Positions 1 through 4,796 of a stretch of 8,750 bases of DNA are shown here, piece by piece. Numbering within the stretch: position 1 is the stretch's first letter; each line of letters begins with the position of its first letter. The position numbers and the translations under genes are program-made. The stretch is from Bacteroidales bacterium (GTDB taxonomy: Bacteria; Bacteroidota; Bacteroidia; Bacteroidales; Lentimicrobiaceae), in the NCBI GenBank assembly GCA_022837485.1, contig JALHHH010000082.1, forward strand, positions 1 to 8,750, given 5' to 3'. The notes under the pieces were generated by a model. The model was not told the origin of the DNA. It did no database searches and saw only the letters and a list, made by a program, of their open reading frames with translations.

Positions 1-437
1 GCGTGGTCTCCTGTCAGTTTGATGCCATTTATATCAGTCCCGAAACCGGGCTGCCGGTAGTGAGCGACGAGAAATGTGTGGCCTGCGGAGCCTGCGTCAA
101 GGCCTGTCCGCGTACCATCATTGAGATGCGCAAAAAAGGTAAAAAAGACCGCAGGATATTCGTTTCGTGTATCAACACCGAGAAGGGCGGACCGGCACGC
201 AAGAATTGTTCGGTTGCCTGTATCGGCTGCGGTAAGTGTGTGAAAGAATGTGCATACGATGCCATCACCATGGTCAACAATCTGGCTTACATTGATTACG
301 ATAAATGCAAGCTGTGCCGCAAGTGCGCTCCTGTATGCCCCACCGGAGCCATTCACGAATTAAATTTCCCTCCCCGCAAGGAAAAGCCGGGCGAACCGGA
401 ACAAGGGAAAGTGGCAGAACCGGTAGCAGCCGGTTGA
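1..437 (+). CDS. rnfB: Rnf complex subunit RnfB, C-terminal part (5' truncated by window edge)
   Basis: Polyferredoxin subunit of the Rnf ferredoxin:NAD+ oxidoreductase, thought to take electrons from ferredoxin and pass them to the membrane core. Only the C-terminal 144 codons are present, read from base 3; the frame is open to the left edge, so the N-terminal membrane anchor and first Fe-S domain are missing. Counting from base 3, cysteines sit at 4 (last Cys of a cut motif), 25/28/31/35, 56, 69, 73/76/79/83 and 102/105/108/112. Each complete group is a CxxCxxCxxxC [4Fe-4S] motif; two are followed by proline, typical of bacterial-type ferredoxin folds. The extra Cys56 and Cys69 lie in an insert that I recall from Bacteroidota RnfB proteins. 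A short Pro/Glu-rich tail ends the protein. It is followed after 48 bp by rnfC. Family assignment is firm because of motif content and the five Rnf genes downstream. Confidence 0.95.
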   Translation, partial: VVSCQFDAIYISPETGLPVVSDEKCVACGACVKACPRTIIEMRKKGKKDRRIFVSCINTEKGGPARKNCSVACIGCGKCVKECAYDAITMVNNLAYIDYDKCKLCRKCAPVCPTGAIHELNFPPRKEKPGEPEQGKVAEPVAAG

Positions 438-472
438 ATTATACAATAGTCCTGTAACATTAATCAATACGC

Positions 473-478
473 GGAGGA
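473..478 (+). promoter_or_regulatory. Ribosome binding site of rnfC
   Basis: GGAGGA lies 7 bases before the TTG at 486. This strong Shine-Dalgarno match decides the rnfC start: there is no ATG or GTG in frame at the position where family alignments begin, and the TTG gives the usual RnfC N-terminus (MKTFKLGGVHPEENK). Confidence 0.8.
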
Positions 479-485
479 TAGCAAT

Positions 486-1817
486 TTGAAAACGTTTAAG
501 CTTGGCGGAGTTCACCCGGAGGAAAACAAGATTTCTGCCGGTAAAGCCATAGAAGTTCTCCCATTGCCTGAAAAGGTTTACATCCCGGTATCCCAAAGTC
601 TTGGCGCACCGTCCACAGTGGTTGTTGAAAAAGGCGCTGCCGTCAGGGTTGGTCAGCTTATCGCAAAAGGAGAGTCGTTTATTTCTTCGAATGTACATTC
701 TTCGGTGTCGGGGAAAGTTATAAAAATCGATGACGTAATAGATGCTTCCGGGTATAAACGCAAAGCCGTTTTTATCGATGTGGAAGGCGATGAGTGGGAA
801 GAAGGCATCGATCGCACAAGGGATATTGTCCGTGAGGTTACGATGGATCGCGATGAGATTATAAAGCGCATCAATGAAAAGGGTGTGGTTGGTCTCGGCG
901 GCGCTACCTTTCCTTCACACGTGAAGCTGATGGTTCCCGACGGACGTAAGGCAGAGTATCTGCTCATCAACGGTGTGGAATGTGAGCCTTACCTTACATC
1001 CGACCACCGCCTTATGCTTGAACGCGGAGAAGAGATGCTCATCGGCGTCAAAATCCTGATGAAAGCCCTGGGTGTGGATAAAGCCTTCATAGGTATAGAA
1101 AATAACAAGCCCGATGCCATTCGGTACCTTAGCGGTCTGAGCGCAGGATTTAAGGGTATTGAAATTATTCCCCTGAAGGTGAAATATCCGCAGGGTGGCG
1201 AAAAACAGCTTATAAAAGCAGTGGTAAACCGCGAGGTTCCATCCGGTAAGCTTCCCATAGAAGTGGGTTGCGTTGTCAATAACGTTGGAACCGCACTGGC
1301 CGTTTATGAAGCCGTTCAGAAAAACAAACCTTTGGTCGACCGTATCGTTACGGTTACCGGTAAAACGGTAGCAAAACCCTGCAACCTGCTCGTTCGTATC
1401 GGCACTCCGGTCGACCTTCTGGTTGCACATGCCGGGGGACTGCCCGAAAATGCTGGAAAGGTTATCAGCGGCGGACCGATGATGGGCAAAGCACTGACCT
1501 CTCTGGATGCTCCGGTTGTAAAAGGGACTTCCGGAATACTTATAATGGATGGAGTGGAAGCAAAGCGTGCCGCACAGCAAAACTGCATCCGTTGCGGCCG
1601 CTGCATCACCGTTTGTCCTATGGGACTGGAACCCTACCTGCTGGCTCAGCTTTCGGAGCATCAGCTTTTTGAGCGTGCGGAAAAGGAAAAGATCATGGAT
1701 TGCATCGAATGCGGTTCATGCCACTTTACCTGCCCCGCCGGACGCCCTCTGCTTGACTATCTCAGGCTGGGCAAGAACAAGACCGGAATTATTATCAGAA
1801 ATCGGGTAAAGAGATAA
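486..1817 (+). CDS. rnfC: Rnf complex subunit RnfC (TTG start)
   Basis: Peripheral subunit of the Rnf complex that holds the NAD(H) site, an FMN and two [4Fe-4S] clusters; related to NqrA and to the 51-kDa NADH-binding subunit of complex I. The 443-residue length is normal for the short form of RnfC, without the long repetitive C-terminal tail of enterobacterial RsxC. The N-terminus has the family signature GGVHPEENK near residues 8-16. A glycine-rich GVVGLGGATFP stretch at about 133-143 and INGVECEPYLTSDHR soon after form the nucleotide/flavin-binding region. Two CxxCxxCxxxC motifs with following proline lie at Cys367/370/373/377 and Cys406/409/412/416. The start is TTG with a strong upstream ribosome binding site. 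rnfD begins 1 bp after the stop, so the two are probably translated together. No frameshift or missing key residue is seen. Confidence 0.97.
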   Translation: MKTFKLGGVHPEENKISAGKAIEVLPLPEKVYIPVSQSLGAPSTVVVEKGAAVRVGQLIAKGESFISSNVHSSVSGKVIKIDDVIDASGYKRKAVFIDVEGDEWEEGIDRTRDIVREVTMDRDEIIKRINEKGVVGLGGATFPSHVKLMVPDGRKAEYLLINGVECEPYLTSDHRLMLERGEEMLIGVKILMKALGVDKAFIGIENNKPDAIRYLSGLSAGFKGIEIIPLKVKYPQGGEKQLIKAVVNREVPSGKLPIEVGCVVNNVGTALAVYEAVQKNKPLVDRIVTVTGKTVAKPCNLLVRIGTPVDLLVAHAGGLPENAGKVISGGPMMGKALTSLDAPVVKGTSGILIMDGVEAKRAAQQNCIRCGRCITVCPMGLEPYLLAQLSEHQLFERAEKEKIMDCIECGSCHFTCPAGRPLLDYLRLGKNKTGIIIRNRVKR

Positions 1818-1818
1818 T

Positions 1819-2826
1819 ATGAGCTTACTGACAGTATCGGGATCACCCCATGTGCACACCCAGCAAAGTGTGAAATCCATCATGTATGGCGTGGTTATCG
1901 CAATGATTCCTGCCATTTTTGTATCCGTCTATTTCTTTGGACTGCATGCCGCCAGAGTTATGTTTATCTCTGTGCTGGCCTGCCTGTTTTTTGAATGGGT
2001 GATACAAAAGTATCTTATTAAAGGTCCGGTCACCATCAACGACGGCAGCGCACTGGTTACGGGTATTCTTCTTGCGTTTAACGTGCCATCGAACCTGCCG
2101 GCATGGATTATTGTAACCGGCGCCCTTGTTTCCATCGGTATAGGGAAAATGTCGTTCGGTGGTCTGGGTAAAAATCCCTTTAACCCCGCATTGGTGGGAA
2201 GGGTTTTTCTGCTGATCTCTTTCCCGGTTCAGATGACTTCGTGGCCGGTGCCCAAACCTCTCTTCGGTCCCGGAGTCACCGATGCCATTACCGGTCCTAC
2301 AACCCTTGGAATCTTTAAAGAAGGCCTTGATGCCGGGAAAACCGTTCAGGATATTATGGCCTCTCCGTCATTTCCCGGGTACATTAACGACCTTGTGGGC
2401 GCTCAAAGCGGATCTATGGGTGAAATTTCGGCAATTGCCCTGCTGCTGGGAGCCGTTTATATGTTTTCACGGAAAATTATTACCTGGCATATCCCCGTTT
2501 CCTATATCGGCACTGCCGTTGTATTCTCCGGAATCCTCTGGCTGATCGATCCGGCGCACTACATCGATCCGGTAATGCACCTGCTGGCTGGTGGTATGAT
2601 TCTCGGAGTCTTCTTTATGGCTACCGATATGGTGTCGTCGCCCGTTTCAACGAAAGGTCAGCTGGTGTTCGGGGCAGGAGCGGGATTGCTTACCATACTG
2701 ATCAGGGTGTGGGGAGCCTATCCGGAAGGCGTCTCGTTCGCCATTCTGATTATGAATGCCTTTACTCCGCTGATCAACAGTACATTTAAACCCAAACGTT
2801 TCGGGGAGGTAGTGAAAAATGGCTAA
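1819..2826 (+). CDS. rnfD: Rnf complex subunit RnfD
   Basis: Integral membrane subunit of the Rnf complex, homologous to NqrB; it carries flavin and contributes to the ion path. The 335 residues are mostly hydrophobic, with roughly eight to ten membrane segments. Family motifs seen are GKNPFNP at residues 117-123 and DMVSSPVSTKG from 270. The expected covalent FMN site is the threonine of an (S/T)GAT motif. Here the corresponding stretch is DAITGPTT from Asp155, making Thr161 the likely acceptor but with proline where alanine is usual. The ATG lies 1 bp after the rnfC stop. Its last 8 bp overlap the start of rnfG, which implies coupled translation. Identification rests on motifs, topology and operon place; the exact modified residue is inference. 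Confidence 0.96.
   Translation: MSLLTVSGSPHVHTQQSVKSIMYGVVIAMIPAIFVSVYFFGLHAARVMFISVLACLFFEWVIQKYLIKGPVTINDGSALVTGILLAFNVPSNLPAWIIVTGALVSIGIGKMSFGGLGKNPFNPALVGRVFLLISFPVQMTSWPVPKPLFGPGVTDAITGPTTLGIFKEGLDAGKTVQDIMASPSFPGYINDLVGAQSGSMGEISAIALLLGAVYMFSRKIITWHIPVSYIGTAVVFSGILWLIDPAHYIDPVMHLLAGGMILGVFFMATDMVSSPVSTKGQLVFGAGAGLLTILIRVWGAYPEGVSFAILIMNAFTPLINSTFKPKRFGEVVKNG
2803..2810 (+). promoter_or_regulatory. Ribosome binding site of rnfG inside the end of rnfD
   Basis: GGGGAGGT lies 8 bases before the rnfG ATG at 2819, within the last codons of rnfD. It supports the overlapping rnfG start. Confidence 0.7.
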
Positions 2827-3400
2827 AAAAATCGAATCCAGCTTCAGAAATATGGTGCTCGCCTTACTGAGCATCTCCATGGTAGCTTCCTTTGCCCTTG
2901 GAGCCGTATATAACCTGACCAAAGACCCAATCGCGAAAGCGCAGCAGGCAAAGAAAGAAGAAGCCATAAAACAGGTAGTCCCCGCTTTTGACCGTATCGA
3001 AAACGTAAGTATTATCCCGGCCGAAGGCGGCGATCCTCTCCAGGTCAATAAAGCATATAATGGTGACTCACTTGTGGGTTATGCCGTTGAAACATACAGC
3101 GATAAGGGCTTTAGTGGCCGGATATTGCTGATGGTCGGATTTCTGCCCGATGGCACCATCTTCAATACTGCAGTGTTAAAACATTCCGAGACGCCCGGAC
3201 TCGGCGATAAAATGGATGCTGCCAAATCCGGATTTCCCGAACAGTTCCGGAATCAGGATCCGGCTTCTTTTACGCTGAAGGTAAAAAAAGACGGAGGACA
3301 GGTGGATGCCATTACTGCTGCCACTATCAGCTCCCGCGCGTTCTGCGACGGCGTACAGCGTGCCTATAACATCATGAATCAGGAGGGAGGATTGAAATGA
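2819..3400 (+). CDS. rnfG: Rnf complex subunit RnfG (FMN-binding)
   Basis: FMN-binding subunit of the Rnf complex, homologous to NqrC, with most of the protein outside the cytoplasmic membrane. It is 193 residues long, which is normal. One membrane helix spans about residues 11-32, followed by the soluble FMN-binding domain. The region HSETPGLGDKM (nucleotides about 3182-3214) is the family motif before the flavin site. The flavin attachment segment is DAITAATISS from Asp163, so Thr169 is the expected residue for phosphoester-linked FMN added by the flavin transferase ApbE. The glycine of the usual (S/T)GAT is alanine here. The gene overlaps rnfD by 8 bp and rnfE by 4 bp (ATGA), consistent with fixed stoichiometry. 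No apbE gene lies in this window. Confidence 0.96.
   Translation: MAKKIESSFRNMVLALLSISMVASFALGAVYNLTKDPIAKAQQAKKEEAIKQVVPAFDRIENVSIIPAEGGDPLQVNKAYNGDSLVGYAVETYSDKGFSGRILLMVGFLPDGTIFNTAVLKHSETPGLGDKMDAAKSGFPEQFRNQDPASFTLKVKKDGGQVDAITAATISSRAFCDGVQRAYNIMNQEGGLK
3381..3390 (+). promoter_or_regulatory. Ribosome binding site of rnfE inside the end of rnfG
   Basis: The purine run AGGAGGGAGG ends 6 bases before the rnfE ATG at 3397 and supports that start, which overlaps the rnfG stop as ATGA. Confidence 0.7.
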
Positions 3401-3978
3401 ACCAAAAAGAAAATTTCACAAAAGGATTTATAAAAAACAACCCCGTACTGGTGCTGCTGCTGGGTATGTGTCCCACCCTCGGAGTTACCACTTCGGCCAT
3501 CAACGGACTGGGAATGGGGCTGGCTACAACCTTTGTGCTGGTGATGGCTAATATCGTAATCTCACTGCTGAAAAGTGTGATTCCCGATAAGGTCAGAATC
3601 CCTGCTTTCATCGTTGTAATCGCTTCCTTCGTTACCATCGTCGACCTTGTAATGGCCGGTTTTGCTCCAGCGCTGCACGAACAGCTCGGACTCTTTATTC
3701 CGCTGATCGTGGTTAACTGTATCGTACTGGGACGGGCAGAAGCCTTCGCATCCAAAAACGACGTATTGTCATCGCTCATCGACGGACTGGGTATGGGCCT
3801 TGGTTTCGCCTTTGCTCTTACTCTGCTCGGCGGAATCCGGGAGATACTCGGAAGCGGCGCAATCTTCGGATTTAAATTCATATCCGGCGATGCCATCCTG
3901 GTTTTCGTTTTAGCTCCCGGAGCATTTATTGCCCTGGGTTATCTGATTGCCGTGGTTAACAGGTTACGCAAAGTTTAA
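3397..3978 (+). CDS. rnfE: Rnf complex subunit RnfE
   Basis: Integral membrane core subunit of the Rnf complex, homologous to NqrD and a paralogue of RnfA. It has 193 residues with about six membrane helices. The half-helix motif LGMCPTLGVTTS contains Cys25, and VVNCIVLGRAEAFAS contains Cys108. By homology with solved Nqr/Rnf structures, these two cysteines and the matching pair in RnfA coordinate an [Fe-S] cluster in the membrane midplane. The GIREILGSG motif near the C-terminal third is typical of the family. RnfE and RnfA pack in opposite orientations to form the pseudo-symmetric core. Charged residues (FTKGFIKNN) precede the first helix. The start overlaps the rnfG stop by 4 bp. Confidence 0.96.
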   Translation: MNQKENFTKGFIKNNPVLVLLLGMCPTLGVTTSAINGLGMGLATTFVLVMANIVISLLKSVIPDKVRIPAFIVVIASFVTIVDLVMAGFAPALHEQLGLFIPLIVVNCIVLGRAEAFASKNDVLSSLIDGLGMGLGFAFALTLLGGIREILGSGAIFGFKFISGDAILVFVLAPGAFIALGYLIAVVNRLRKV

Positions 3979-4007
3979 TTCGCCAGAAACGTTAAAAGAC
4001 GAGTATT

Positions 4008-4580
4008 ATGGAATATATCATTATCGTTATTGCAGCGATTTTTGTAAATAACATTGTTTTCGCCCAGTTCCTCGGCATTTGCCCCTTTCTAGGCGTTTCC
4101 AATAAACTCTCCACTTCCGTGGGAATGGGCGGCGCCGTGGTCTTCGTTATGACTCTGGCTACCATTGTAACCTACCTGATTTTCCAGTTTGTTCTGGTGC
4201 CTTTCGGACTCCAGTTTCTGCAAACCATTAGTTATATCCTGGTTATTGCTGCCCTGGTGCAAATGGTAGAAATCATTCTTAAAAAGATAAGCCCGCCTCT
4301 CTATCAGGCACTCGGAATCTTTCTACCCCTTATCACAACCAACTGCGCCGTTCTTGGAGTCGCCATTCTTGTGATCCAGAAAGATCTGAACCTGCTCCAA
4401 AGCGTTGTATTTGCCTTTGCTAACGCGGTAGGTTTTACACTTGCACTCGTTATTTTTGCCGGTATCCGTGAGCACCTTGAGCTTATGGGAGTTCCCAAAG
4501 GGATGAAAGGTATTCCCATCGCCCTCGTGGTCGCCGGGCTGCTCTCTCTTGCTTTTATGGGCTTTGCCGGACTCGTATAA
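4008..4580 (+). CDS. rnfA: Rnf complex subunit RnfA
   Basis: Integral membrane core subunit of the Rnf complex, homologous to NqrE and partner of RnfE. It has 190 residues with about six membrane helices. FVNNIVFAQFLGICPFLGVSNK near the N-terminus contains the family Cys25, and TTNCAVLG contains Cys113; together with RnfE Cys25 and Cys108 they match the four ligands of the intramembrane Fe-S cluster. GIREHLELMG mirrors the GIREILG motif of RnfE. A 29-bp gap separates it from rnfE, the widest gap in the operon after rnfB/rnfC, and no clear Shine-Dalgarno sequence precedes the ATG, unlike rnfC, rnfG and rnfE. It is the last gene of the operon, since a terminator follows 33 bp after its stop. 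Confidence 0.96.
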   Translation: MEYIIIVIAAIFVNNIVFAQFLGICPFLGVSNKLSTSVGMGGAVVFVMTLATIVTYLIFQFVLVPFGLQFLQTISYILVIAALVQMVEIILKKISPPLYQALGIFLPLITTNCAVLGVAILVIQKDLNLLQSVVFAFANAVGFTLALVIFAGIREHLELMGVPKGMKGIPIALVVAGLLSLAFMGFAGLV

Positions 4581-4613
4581 AGCTTTTTATTACAAATCCA
4601 CACACACACTACT

Positions 4614-4637
4614 GCCCGGGTAATTCCGGGCTTTTTT
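4614..4637 (+). terminator. Rho-independent terminator of the rnf operon
   Basis: A perfect 6-bp GC-rich stem GCCCGG (4614-4619) and CCGGGC (4626-4631) encloses a 6-base loop and is followed at once by six T (4632-4637). It sits 33 bp after the rnfA stop and ends the operon. There is no A-run on the left side, so it should work only on the + strand. Confidence 0.9.
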
Positions 4638-4698
4638 GTGCTCTGCTCTCTTGCAGATGGAATCTTTAAGGGTATTCTTACTTTATCGATCTTATTTA

Positions 4699-4713
4699 GT
4701 GTATATTTTACAC
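4699..4713. repeat. Inverted repeat GTGTA-N5-TACAC at the GH5 promoter
   Basis: A perfect 5-bp inverted repeat with a 5-base A/T spacer lies about 18 bp upstream of the TAAGTTTG element, where the -33 contact would be. It could be an operator or an activator site replacing a weak -33. A short palindrome like this can also occur by chance. Confidence 0.35.
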
Positions 4714-4731
4714 CAATCTTTATTTTCTGCG

Positions 4732-4739
4732 TAAGTTTG
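4732..4739 (+). promoter_or_regulatory. Bacteroidota-type -7 promoter element for the GH5 gene
   Basis: TAAGTTTG matches the TAnnTTTG element used by the primary sigma factor of Bacteroidota. It lies 57 bp before the ATG at 4797, so the transcript would start about ten bases after it with a leader of roughly 45-50 bases. The expected TTG near -33 is poor; the region there is a T-rich palindrome (4699-4713). Inference from sequence match only. Confidence 0.6.
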
Positions 4740-4796
4740 CGTCGTTCAGGGGGATGTTATCTGTCCGGCAAATTGTCCGGTAAAACTGAAAAATAT

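Noticed and set aside
3..5. GTG at base 3 as the start of rnfB
   Set aside because: It falls inside a cut CxxxC ferredoxin motif (VVSCQFDAI) and the frame is open to the window edge; it is an internal valine.
915..1661. A 248-codon open frame on the - strand inside rnfC
   Set aside because: It lies fully opposite a well-supported conserved gene, has no recognisable domain and no promoter or ribosome site; it reflects codon bias of rnfC.
3372..3896. A 174-codon open frame on the - strand opposite rnfE
   Set aside because: Low-complexity Ser/Ile/Pro-rich translation typical of the antisense of a hydrophobic membrane gene.
4599..4608. Five CA dinucleotide repeats between rnfA and the terminator
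   Set aside because: Too short to suggest phase variation and not positioned in a coding region or promoter spacer.
4638..4796. A 53-codon N-terminal extension of the GH5 gene starting at GTG 4638
   Set aside because: It begins directly after the terminator T-run, would span the promoter element at 4732-4739, and would place the clear signal peptide (starting at ATG 4797) inside the protein.
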